From: Opeltia flavorubescens
Taxonomy: Eukaryota > Ascomycota > Lecanoromycetes > Teloschistales > Teloschistaceae
Direction of reading: 5' to 3'
DNA length: 64,000 nt
NCBI GenBank assembly: GCA_000442125.1
Contig: KE546966.1
Coordinates: 2,219,471 to 2,283,470 of the forward strand
Each line of letters begins with the position of its first letter. Within the stretch, counting starts at the first letter, position 1. The position numbers and the translations under genes were made by a program. The notes under the pieces were generated by a model. It was not told the DNA's origin, made no database searches, and worked only from the letters and a program-made list of their open reading frames with translations. This document shows, piece after piece, positions 55,790-64,000 of this stretch.

Positions 55790-56865
55790 ATGTTTAAAGA
55801 ACGATACGGCAGTATCGCGCCTACCGAATCGAGGTTCGAAGAGCTTAAGCAGCATTATCGCATCCTGCGCGACAATTTTCGAGCCGATCCTCGCTCTACC
55901 GTCGAGCTTGAAGCTTGGAAGAGGCAGGATAATGATTTTGATTACGAGCTTTTGTAAGTACCGCAACTCCCCAAAGACCACTTCCTCCTGATATGATGGC
56001 AACTTTAATTATATCGTTATGTTCATGTGCAAATTGACCATCATTTCCTATGTCGGTGCTGATACTATCTTCCAGGAACGGCAATAAGAAGAGCTTCATA
56101 CCTCCAGGCCTAGTCGGAAAGAAATCCCCCGGCGGCGCTGTCTGGGCTGCAACTGACACCTTCTTCTCGGTAATTAACAGCCCCCTCTCCTTCACTCATC
56201 AGCCTCCTTCAGAAACCCCCTCATTCCAAACAAACCCTAACCAGGACACACAGGAATACGCCCTCCACAATCCTTCTTCTCTCATCCTCTCCGAGTCCCC
56301 CCACTCCTACATCATCGGTAACCTCGCCTCCTACGATTCCCGCCAATACCCCTCCGCCCCCGCCAACAAACGGCCCGAAGGCCAAGGCTTCGCCCACACC
56401 CTCGTCATCCCCAAATCCCGAATCTACAACGTCGTCGACCCCGCCGCCACCGCGGACAATTGTTTCACCCTCACCGAACTCCGCGCCCACTTCATAAATT
56501 TCTGGAACCACACCCCCGACGGTCGAGCCAAGATTCTCGCCCGCACGAAAATGGCCATGGACTCCCAAGATAAGAAACTCCTCTCTGATCCCGAATCCCC
56601 GGATACTCCCATCTATGAAAGCGTGAGGGGAGACGTGTTTAAGCAGTTTGAGGAAAAAGGGAGGGGGTTTGGGGAGTTGAATGTTGAGGAGGATTTTTTG
56701 ATGGGGTTTCATGTTTTTCCCGATAATAGTATTGGGCATTTGCATATGCATGTTTTTCCGCATGGGGAGGGGATGAGGGAGTGGAGTACCCGGGAGTATG
56801 ATTGGAAGACTGTGCCGTTGCAGGCTGTGCTTGAGGTTGAGAGGGAGGATGAGGGGGGGAGGTAG
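55790..56865 (+). CDS. HIT-domain nucleotide hydrolase/transferase family protein
   Basis: Two exons, 55,790-55,953 and 56,076-56,865, with a 122-nt intron (GTAAGT...TTCCAG); 317 residues. ELLNGNKKSF joins across the intron in frame. The histidine triad GHLHMHVFPHGE (about residues 275-286) is the catalytic motif of HIT hydrolases, and QGFAHTLVIPKSRIYNVVD is the preceding strand and helix of the fold. Substrates in the superfamily are dinucleoside polyphosphates, AMP conjugates or capped RNA fragments; the exact one cannot be told. The N-terminal 100 residues (FIPPGLVGKKSPGGAVWAAT) are specific to a fungal subgroup. The gene converges with the DUF3669 gene. Confidence 0.82.
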
Positions 56866-57169
56866 GATGTTTTTTTTGTGTTTGGGTTGTATGTTGTGTG
56901 TTTTGTATGCTTGAATGAGTATGATCGGTGATGGCAAGGGTGGTTAAGGCTTCTCTGTAGGCGTAGGATATCTGAATGTCGAATTAGGCTTCATCGATGA
57001 TACTATGACTGTTGTATCATCCGCCTCATCGATCTCTTCATATCGCCCTGATATCCTGAGGACATTGATATATCAATATCGCCATGCACCATGACACTGA
57101 TTTGGACGCACGTATGAGACCCGTATACTGATGCGAGATCCTTGTAGTCTGAATTGCATTGGGCTGCGT
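56866..57169. other. Intergenic, convergent 3' ends
   Basis: About 300 bp between the HIT and DUF3669 genes; 3'-UTR-like, nothing else seen. Confidence 0.5.
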
Positions 57170-58132
57170 TCAAGTCTGACTTTTCCGCTCCACCATCTTG
57201 ACCCACAATGCCGGCAATCCGGCTTCTTGACTATCTCCCCAAATGGCAGCGCTCGCTTCGAGGAATCGATCCCTGAATTCCTCCCATAATGCTTGGTCTT
57301 CGTCGTTGTCGCGTCCCGGGCGAGGGTAGAACGGATCGTTCCTGTAAAAGGCAGCGACGGCTTGCTCGACACCCCCTTCATCCATGGACATATCCCTACA
57401 GCAATCGAAATCTAGGATCCACATGCTGTGATCGCCAAGGAAAGGTGATTGCATAACTGCGCTGGGCTGTAGTTCCTCATCATTTTGAGGGGATACAGGT
57501 GCTAGAACGAATTCTATGTCGTTGGCGTCGATATGCGCGTTCCAGTACAACTGCGCAAGTGTCTCTGCCATGATCCTCGCGTAGATTTTTCCAGGGAGAT
57601 CAAGTTCTTCAATCTGGTCCATGTGAAGGGGGTAGTTCCGTAGACTGAAAGATCGGTATTTGGTATTTATTTCGAGACGACGGCGGCGGCCGAGGTAAGG
57701 TCTTATTAGGCAGTCTTGGTTTGGGAGGTGGGATTTTATTGAGGAGATTTTTGGGCGGAGGGAGGAGGGACAGTATTTTTCTATTATCTTATCACGGATA
57801 CTTGAGGGAAAGGGGGGGATTCGTTGGCTTAGGAGGACGTTGCACCGGATTTGGAAGGAGGGTGGGAAGAGGGGGATGTGGTCTTCCCACCATAGGTTGT
57901 CGTCACAAGCGATTAAGGCGTGGCAGGCTGGTACGAGGGCTGTGAAGGGCGTGGGGGTTGTGTGGGTGAGGATTTTTTGGTGCATGGAGTGGTCGTTGCG
58001 GAGGGAGCGGCCGGGGCCTCCGTCTTCACGCTTTATGGCGATGGCGGAGGGGGAGGGGTAGAGGGACCAGACTGTTCCGCAGAATCCTTGGCCGATTCGA
58101 GAGTATTGGAAAATGGGGATGGGAATCATCAT
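57170..58132 (-). CDS. DUF3669-type protein
   Basis: Single exon of 320 residues (or 319 from the adjacent ATG at 58,129). It begins with a kinase-like glycine loop, YSRIGQGFCGTVWS, then IAIKREDGG and a C-terminal part with LAQLYWNAHIDANDIEFVLA and HSMWILDFDCCRDM, reminiscent of aminoglycoside-kinase-like folds. The IRCNVLLSQRIPPFP motif and this ending (NDPFYPRPG) are typical of the fungal DUF3669 domain, often described as a zinc-finger protein domain. No biochemical role is established. The catalytic HxD of true kinases is not clearly present. Confidence 0.75.
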   Translation of the reverse strand: MMIPIPIFQYSRIGQGFCGTVWSLYPSPSAIAIKREDGGPGRSLRNDHSMHQKILTHTTPTPFTALVPACHALIACDDNLWWEDHIPLFPPSFQIRCNVLLSQRIPPFPSSIRDKIIEKYCPSSLRPKISSIKSHLPNQDCLIRPYLGRRRRLEINTKYRSFSLRNYPLHMDQIEELDLPGKIYARIMAETLAQLYWNAHIDANDIEFVLAPVSPQNDEELQPSAVMQSPFLGDHSMWILDFDCCRDMSMDEGGVEQAVAAFYRNDPFYPRPGRDNDEDQALWEEFRDRFLEASAAIWGDSQEAGLPALWVKMVERKSQT

Positions 58133-58524
58133 TGTTGCTAAGATGTCAGGGTTTGGAAGAGAAATGGTGGTGTGAATTAAATTTTTGGTGGATTGGTTTT
58201 ATGCTATGATAATTTACATGTGAAAGAAGGAATTGTAGAGACAGAAAGAAATTGAAAAAATATAAAAGAATATTACGCTCAAACCTGCTCAATTGAAAAT
58301 CTATGTCTACTGTGGTACTGTACAAATCTACTCACCTGACTTACCACGAATTTTATATCCTGAAAAAAGCTTAGTCCATTGTAGAGATTCGGTTCACCAC
58401 GTGACCTGAAACGCCAAGGAGTGTCTTGGCGGATAGAGTAGCTCCACCATTGCTCCCTCCATTGCACACTATCACATCGTCAAAACAGCACGACATTCTG
58501 ATCTGGTGCATCAATTGAGGCACG
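58133..58524. promoter_or_regulatory. Shared divergent promoter region
   Basis: About 390 bp between the DUF3669 (minus) and NDUFA1 (plus) starts. No specific motif recognised. Confidence 0.5.
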
Positions 58525-59005
58525 ATGGGTGTCCCCTTCGAAGCACTCATCCCCGCTGCTATTATTGTCGCTGTATGCCATTCTATCATACTAGTGTTTG
58601 ACCCCGCAGTACTGATACTTGAACAGATGTATGGAATCACGGGTGGTGGTCTGTCAACGTTGAGATATTACCAGAATGAAGGGAAGCGGGGCAGGCACTC
58701 TGTTGATCAATGGGATAGGGTAGGCATCAATTCTTGCAGTCCGGGACTTTTGCAAAATAGCTGACAGTGTTTTTATTCTCTAGCAAAGTACTTCTCACGA
58801 TTTCTAGTCTGCGTTTCGACAGGCTGACAGCTCATACAGTGATGGATCGGGATAGAAGATTGACGGGGACACTACGAGGGCAAACGGATAACCCAAAAGC
58901 ACCACCGGGCTTCGAGCTGAACAACCCTTGGAAGGTAGGATACTGTGCCTACTATGCCGGAAGAACTTCGCTGACAGACATTAGGTGGAGGATCGATACT
59001 ACTAG
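58525..59005 (+). CDS. NADH:ubiquinone oxidoreductase (complex I) subunit NDUFA1 / 9.5 kDa MWFE type
   Basis: Five exons: 58,525-58,572, 58,627-58,719, 58,784-58,787 (4 nt), 58,840-58,934 and 58,985-59,005; introns of 54, 64, 52 and 50 nt; 86 residues. It is an accessory subunit in the membrane arm of mitochondrial complex I. The start MGVPFEALIPAAIIVAMYGI forms the single membrane helix, followed by GKRGRHSVDQWDRQMMDRDR, RRLTGTLRGQTDNPKAPPGF and ELNNPWKVEDRYY. The conserved WDRQMMDRDR can only be read if a CAAA microexon is spliced in; both flanking introns have GCTGAC branch sites and proper AG. Intron 1 is a multiple of three and lacks stops, so its retention would add 18 residues. It converges with the NAT gene at 67 bp. 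Confidence 0.88.
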
Positions 59006-59073
59006 ACACAAGGCGAGCAAAGATATCTACACAAAGCAACAAAATCTTCATCAAACAAACCAAATCCATCTCC

Positions 59074-60138
59074 CTACCCCCTCAACTCCATCACCGTCCC
59101 TCTTATCCCCCTCTCCTCTTCCTCCGTCAGCCGTATCCCAAACCATTTCCTAAAAACCGCCAACCTCTCCCCTTCGCTCTTACAAACCCTCGTCTCCACA
59201 ACTTCATTCCCAACCTTCTTCTTCGCAACCGCATCCCTCATCGTCACTGCCCCTACCAAGTTCCCCCCTTCGTCCACAACCATCTTCGCCATCAAGATCG
59301 AATACGTGAAGAAACTATGCCGATTCTGACTGGTGTAGAAATTCATCATCTCGTAATCCTGCGGCAGGAATTCTGTTTCTGTGAAGCTGTATGTGGACTC
59401 CCATTCTTCGGTGGGTGAGTGACGGATTTGGTATATCCAGAGTCGCTGATTGGGGTCTGTGTGGGCCGCGATTTTGGAATTTATGAGCCGCATTGAGCCG
59501 GAGCCGAGGCGGGGTTGAATGTTGTTGGAGGTGAGGAGGAGGGGGGAGGTGGCGCCGTTGCCGCCGAAACCGACGTCGACCATGTACTTTTGGTGGGAGA
59601 TTGTGATGATGTTTACCATGTGTGACCTGCGATCTCATCATGCATCAGCCAAAATTCTCCCCATTTCCTCCTATTTCTGCTTCTTACTTCACTCATACAG
59701 TACATAAAGCCAAAAAATAATTATATCCAAGACAGAAGGAACGTACCAGCTCCCATAACTCTCCTTGTCCCCTCCATTCACACCACTGCATACCCGTCCC
59801 CCTACACTTGTGACTTCATACCCCAAGCTTCTGAGTATGGTGCCGAAGAATAAGTTGTTTTCCATGCAGTAGCCTCCCCTGCCCCGGCCCACAAATTTCT
59901 CATATAAGACATTGGTGTCGAGGGAGATTGTGTGCGTGGGGGAGTAGTGCAGAGAAAGGTTCTCGAAGGGGTAAGTGCATAGGTGGTGTTTTTGGAGGTG
60001 TGCTAAATACTGTAGGGCCGCGTCGTCACTATTTTTGCTCTCGATCTTGATGCCATAAGGTGAAATTTTGACTGATTTCAGGTAATCATGTACTTGAGAG
60101 CCGGTGTAGGTGGGGCGGGTTGCTAGAGTGTGGGGCAT
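59074..60138 (-). CDS. Arylamine N-acetyltransferase (NAT)
   Basis: Two exons, 60,138-59,747 and 59,626-59,074, with a 120-nt intron (GTACGT...ATCGCAG); 314 residues. NATs move acetyl (or malonyl) from CoA to aromatic amines and hydrazines; fungal versions can detoxify plant benzoxazinoid breakdown products. The catalytic triad is complete: Cys 91 in GRGRGGYCMENN, His 133 in WSHMVN (just after the intron) and Asp 148 in YMVDVGFGG. The N-terminal PFENLSLHY motif is also present. Only MPHTLATRP at 60,138 offers an ATG; six further codons upstream lack one. Substrate preference cannot be read from sequence. Confidence 0.92.
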
Positions 60139-60392
60139 TGCGATAGGACTGGTCACGTTGTATAATTGTCTGCGTGATCAAGTGGTGACTTTAAGGGCTC
60201 CATGGCGCTGGTTTAGTCAAAGTTGTTTATTACAAGGACCGTATGTTTCTGTAGCGGTATACAAAATTCATTTGAGAGCTCTGACATCATGCCATGGACC
60301 TAGGCAATTTGTCTGTTGATAGCACCAAATTGTTATTCTTTTCCCCCTGATGATCTATTTACGAACACCATGAAAGCAGTAACCGACAGCCT

Positions 60393-61584
60393 CTATTCCT
60401 CCTCGTCTTCATCACCATCCTCCTCCTCTTCCTCCTCCGCTTCGTCGGCAGCAACGACCCTCATTCTCCTTTCCCGCTCTTCCTGCTCCAAAGCCGCAAC
60501 CTGAGATTCCCTCAACTCCCTCAACCGATCGGCCGGGCTCGGTAACCTGCTGATCTTATCCGCGATCTGTCCCCGCCCGATCAGAGTCACCACGATACTC
60601 CCTCCGACAATGAAAGTCAGGACGAATCGATAGGTCGAGTACCAAGCGGGCGCCCAACCCCTGATCACGGCTCTGGCGTCGGCGAAGTAAAGGAAGCTGA
60701 ACGCGGTGAATTGGGCAATTAGGGCGTATTCGACGGGAAGGAGGAGGGTGGGCCAGGCCACTGCCGGAGCAACGATGCCGAGCGCGTATCTTGGGTAGCC
60801 CTGGGCACCGCCGAATTTCGCCCATTCTAGACCCCAATGTATGGCGCCTAGGAAGGAGATGATCTGCACGTATGGTGATGAGATTCACATTTCCAGCTTC
60901 GATTGATGTGATTTAACTTACGACTGCGCCGTAGCCCATCTGCAATGGCTCGATGATGTGTAAGAGCAATTCAGCCTGTTCTCCGGATATGAGAAACCCC
61001 TGGCCATCAAGAGAGGCGTGATTGATGTCCCAGGCTAGATAGACAGTTGAGAGCGATGTTGCTACGTAGGGGAGAAGGCCGGCCATGCCGATGTAGAGGG
61101 CTTCGCGGGGGACTTCGTTGAGAGCGAATGTCTCCTTGATGACTTTCTATACAGTGATGGTCAGTCGACCTTGTAGCTGATATTCTTGATCCGCGCAGGG
61201 GGAAATTGGTACCAGATCTCCATAAACGCCTGCCAGCATGTCCACATCCTTCTCCGTATCCGGTGTGCCTTTTTCGTGGAAGACTTGGTGGACGGTTGAT
61301 ACGGAGCTCACTTCCTCGGGATGGTGTTCTAGCTCTTGCTTTGCGACTTCCTTCTCGTGCTTCTTGTCTATGGGGTCGATTGTGGTGGCATAGCGCTGTA
61401 GAGATGTCGATAACGGTCGGTATGCGGTCAATGCTAAGGCAGTGGATCGTTTTAATGCTTTGCCACGGGCAATGGGAGGCTTCATTGTTCGGAAGGCAAG
61501 GTTCGAGGCGTTGCGGCTCCCTTGTGAGGTGGTTAAGCGGTAGGTGGAGCGGGCAAGCGAGGTGGCAGCCCCGGAACGTAACAT
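60393..61584 (-). CDS. DUF3429 (TMEM69-like) mitochondrial membrane protein
   Basis: Three exons, 61,584-61,213, 61,146-60,922 and 60,863-60,393 (introns of 66 and 58 nt); 355 residues. The N-terminus (MLRSGAATSLARSTYRLTTS) is a mitochondrial presequence rich in Arg, Ser and Thr. After a charged linker, GDLKVIKETFALNEVPREAL leads to several membrane helices: GMAGLLPYVATSLSTVYL, FLGAIHWGLEWAKFG, GIVAPAVAWPTLLLPVEYAL and a last hydrophobic segment around FVLTFIVGGSIVVTLIG. The C-terminus is an acidic Glu/Asp run. This is the DUF3429 layout found in TMEM69 homologues; the function is unknown. It shares a 676-bp divergent promoter region with VPS13. Confidence 0.82.
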
Positions 61585-62260
61585 GGTGCCAATTGGTTGT
61601 CTGGGACTCCCTGAGCTCTACTGACAGCCGTTGTTGAGCTTCACAGCAACCGGATGAAGGTCGGTGGGTAAAGAGCGGATGTTTTGAAGCGTTCTTACTT
61701 CGGAAACACTGCAGCTGGCTCCTGTGGAGCAGCAGCGCCAAGCCACGAGTTTAAAGCTCCGATGGATTAGGTCAGCAGCCCTACGTCATGCGATTGCCTC
61801 CAAGGTTTCTTGTTGACGGGACAAGCAAATTATGTCTTGAGGAAAGAGCTTCTTGAGACTTGAAAGTACCTCTAAGTAATTATTATCTTCTCTTACTTCA
61901 GCTCTTGAACAGTCCTTCGAGGGAATACCACACGCGACCGGACTGTCGTGCTCTGACGAGTGAAGAAACCTCCAACCACGGCCGCAGTGCTGGCTTGAAT
62001 ATTCCCCACAGACGCTGGACTATTCGTCTGAACACTTGAACCTTCAAAATTGATACCTCTTTCCTAATGACCTAAAGACTATTCTTTGCCTCTATCCTAA
62101 GGACTAGTTTACCAGGATTCTAATAGCTCAGCCATGGCTGTTGACGAACAGGAGGAGCCACAGCTATAATCAATCCTTACGGAAAACACAACCCAAAATC
62201 CACTCGTCAGCACACTACTTTCTTCCTCTCTAGCCCGGGTGACGGCTAGCCTCCGCCAAG
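61585..62260. promoter_or_regulatory. Shared divergent promoter region
   Basis: About 680 bp between the DUF3429 (minus) and VPS13 (plus) starts. Pyrimidine-rich sequence precedes the VPS13 ATG. No specific motif recognised. Confidence 0.5.
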
Positions 62261-64000
62261 ATGCTCGAAGGTCTTGTGGCAAATCTCTTGAATCGCTTCT
62301 TGGGCATGTACGTCAAGAATTTCAATGCTCAACAGCTGAATGTCGGCATATGGAATGGCGATGTTAAGCTCCGAAATCTCGAGCTACGGCGAGAAGCTCT
62401 TGACCAGCTGCACCTACCTGTCAACGTTGTTGAAGGATATCTTGGCAGTCTCACCATGTCGATTCCTTGGACGAATTTGAGAGGGAAGCCAGTCAGGGTC
62501 ACCATCGAGGATGTGTTTCTACTTGCAGCACCAAAAGAGGATGCGGAGTATAGCGAAGAGGAGGAAGCTGGTAGGGCACACTCCGTGAAGATGGAGAAGC
62601 TTGAGAATGCAGAGCTTCTGAAGCAGAGGAACTCCGAGGGTCTCAGTCAGGAGGAACAGCAGAAGAGTCAGAGCTTCACTGAGAGCCTGACAACGGCGAT
62701 CGTGGATAATCTGCAGGTCAGCATAAAGAACATTCATATCCGCTATGAGGACACAATCGCTGCTCCAGGCCATCCATTTGCTCTCGGTTTGACACTGAAA
62801 GAGTTTAGTGCGGTCAGCACTGACGAAAATTGGAGGCCAAGCTACATTGAAGCAACTTCTGGGACAACGCATAAGCTCGCAGTCTTGGGAGAGCTGGCTT
62901 TCTACTGGAACACGGACGCTACACTTTACGGCACCGGCAAAGGTACAGATGTTGGCGCTGAAGCACAAAAGTCAGAACGAGGCGTGCTGATCGACAAATT
63001 TCGAGAAGCCATCTTGAACAGCGAAAACCACCAACACATGCTGAAGCCGGTTAGTGGGAGAGCAGCTCTGGAACTGGACAAGACTGGCAAGGTGGAGAAA
63101 CCTAAAGTCAAAGCGCGTCTGTTGTTCAACGAACTTGGCTTTGTGCTTGATGAAGATCAGTATCGGGATGCCCTTATGATGGTGGATCTCTTCCACTATT
63201 TCATCCGCCACCAAGAGTACAAGAAGTATCAGCCCAAGAGCACGCCGAAAGAGGATCCTAAGGCTTGGCTGAGGTTTGCCTTCACTGCTGTTCATAGCAA
63301 GATACAGGAGCGAAATCGCAAATGGACATGGGGTTATTTCCAAGAAAGGCGTGATGACCGGCTGCGATACATCGAGCTTTTCAAAAAGAAGAAGAAAGAG
63401 GAGAAGCTAAGCCCTGCAGAAACAGAAGAACTGGATAAGCTGGAGCGGAAGCTGACTTATGAGGACCTCCGGTTCTGGCGTTCGCTTGCCCGCAACCAGC
63501 TCCGGAAAGAGAACGTCGGTGTGAAAAAACCTCCACCAAAGCAAACTTGGACCCAATGGGCGTGGGGAGGTGGCAAGAAGACAGAAGAGACCCCCAAAGA
63601 AGGTGACGATGCATCAATGACAGAGGATCAACGGAAAGAGCTCTATGCTGCAATAGATTGGGACGAGAAGAAGGCAATCACTGAAAGTGTCGATTTACCT
63701 CGAGAATCCGTGAAGCTTCAAGTCGAATCATCGCTCCGAACAGGCAGCTTTACACTCAAAAGAGATCCTCATGGTCAAGCTATTGAGATTCTCAGCATGA
63801 TGTTTGATAATTTCCAGGCCAAGTTCTTACAGCGTCCGGATTCACTCTTGGCAGACCTCAGTCTAGGGGGACTCCGAATTAATGATGGCACAACCGAAGG
63901 GAGCCTTTTCCCTCAGATTGTGAACGTAAAGGATATGACTTCGGAGACCGCGAACAAGTCCATCGAGAATGTCTCAGAGACGGCAGAGGATCGTAAAGCC
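62261..64000 (+). CDS. VPS13: VPS13 lipid-transfer protein, 5' part (runs off window)
   Basis: The open frame starts at the ATG at 62,261 and continues for 580 codons to the window edge without a stop or obvious intron. It is the N-terminal part of Vps13, a very large bridge-like protein that moves phospholipids at membrane contact sites (vacuole, mitochondria, endosome, ER). The chorein domain is clear: MLEGLVANLLNRFLGMYVKN, NVGIWNGDVKLRNLELRREA, GYLGSLTMSIPWTNL and NIHIRYED. Further repeats follow (ARLLFNELGFVLDEDQYRD, LRYIELFKKKKKEEK, LTYEDLRFWRSLAR). Full-length fungal Vps13 is about 3,100 residues, so most of the gene lies outside. Confidence 0.95.
   Translation, partial: MLEGLVANLLNRFLGMYVKNFNAQQLNVGIWNGDVKLRNLELRREALDQLHLPVNVVEGYLGSLTMSIPWTNLRGKPVRVTIEDVFLLAAPKEDAEYSEEEEAGRAHSVKMEKLENAELLKQRNSEGLSQEEQQKSQSFTESLTTAIVDNLQVSIKNIHIRYEDTIAAPGHPFALGLTLKEFSAVSTDENWRPSYIEATSGTTHKLAVLGELAFYWNTDATLYGTGKGTDVGAEAQKSERGVLIDKFREAILNSENHQHMLKPVSGRAALELDKTGKVEKPKVKARLLFNELGFVLDEDQYRDALMMVDLFHYFIRHQEYKKYQPKSTPKEDPKAWLRFAFTAVHSKIQERNRKWTWGYFQERRDDRLRYIELFKKKKKEEKLSPAETEELDKLERKLTYEDLRFWRSLARNQLRKENVGVKKPPPKQTWTQWAWGGGKKTEETPKEGDDASMTEDQRKELYAAIDWDEKKAITESVDLPRESVKLQVESSLRTGSFTLKRDPHGQAIEILSMMFDNFQAKFLQRPDSLLADLSLGGLRINDGTTEGSLFPQIVNVKDMTSETANKSIENVSETAEDRKA

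Overview
This window looks like a contig from a filamentous ascomycete (Pezizomycotina). The genes carry many short GT-AG introns of 47-121 nt with CTGAC/CTAAC-like branch sites. The first 19 kb is an AT-rich block depleted in CpA and TpG while CpG survives, which is the footprint of repeat-induced point mutation (RIP). Protein style leans towards Leotiomycetes/Helotiales, but that is an inference without database support. There are no rRNA, tRNA or CRISPR features that I can support.

Layout. Bases 1 to about 19,200 are a mutated transposon graveyard. It holds small tandem arrays near 1.5-2.2 kb, two diverged direct copies of an element of about 4.4 kb (about 8.8-13.3 kb and 13.8-19.0 kb), and a GC-rich inverted-repeat-ended insertion (18,239-18,884) inside the second copy. 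The first copy shows the unoccupied site. Gene space starts abruptly at about 19.3 kb. A perfect 30-bp inverted repeat lies just upstream of the first gene.

From 19.5 to 49.6 kb genes are dense and mostly housekeeping: ornithine cyclodeaminase-like protein, peptidyl-tRNA hydrolase 2, Mnn11-type mannosyltransferase subunit, tri-snRNP protein Snu66/SART1, a small secreted protein, MYST acetyltransferase Sas3, a 2H-phosphoesterase/AKAP7-like protein, phosphorelay protein Ypd1, mitochondrial aspartate aminotransferase, mitoribosomal bL28m, nucleolar Srp40, exocyst Sec3, a single-pass surface protein and a thioredoxin-fold membrane protein. Bases 49.6-55.8 kb form a gene-poor pocket with two secreted-protein genes. 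From 55.8 kb to the end genes are dense again: a HIT hydrolase, a DUF3669 protein, complex I NDUFA1, arylamine N-acetyltransferase, a DUF3429 inner-membrane-type protein and the 5' part of VPS13, which runs off the window.

Most striking points. (1) Very small exons are required to rebuild two conserved mitochondrial proteins: 3 nt and 10 nt in aspartate aminotransferase, and 4 nt in NDUFA1. (2) A secreted protein is built of three twin-CX3C modules, each split by a phase-0 intron. (3) Two distant secreted-protein genes appear to be divergent members of one family. (4) A GC-rich transposon-like insertion is nested in RIP-destroyed DNA. Exon structures were worked out by hand from splice signals and reading frame; every multi-exon model given sums to a multiple of three, but none is confirmed by RNA data.
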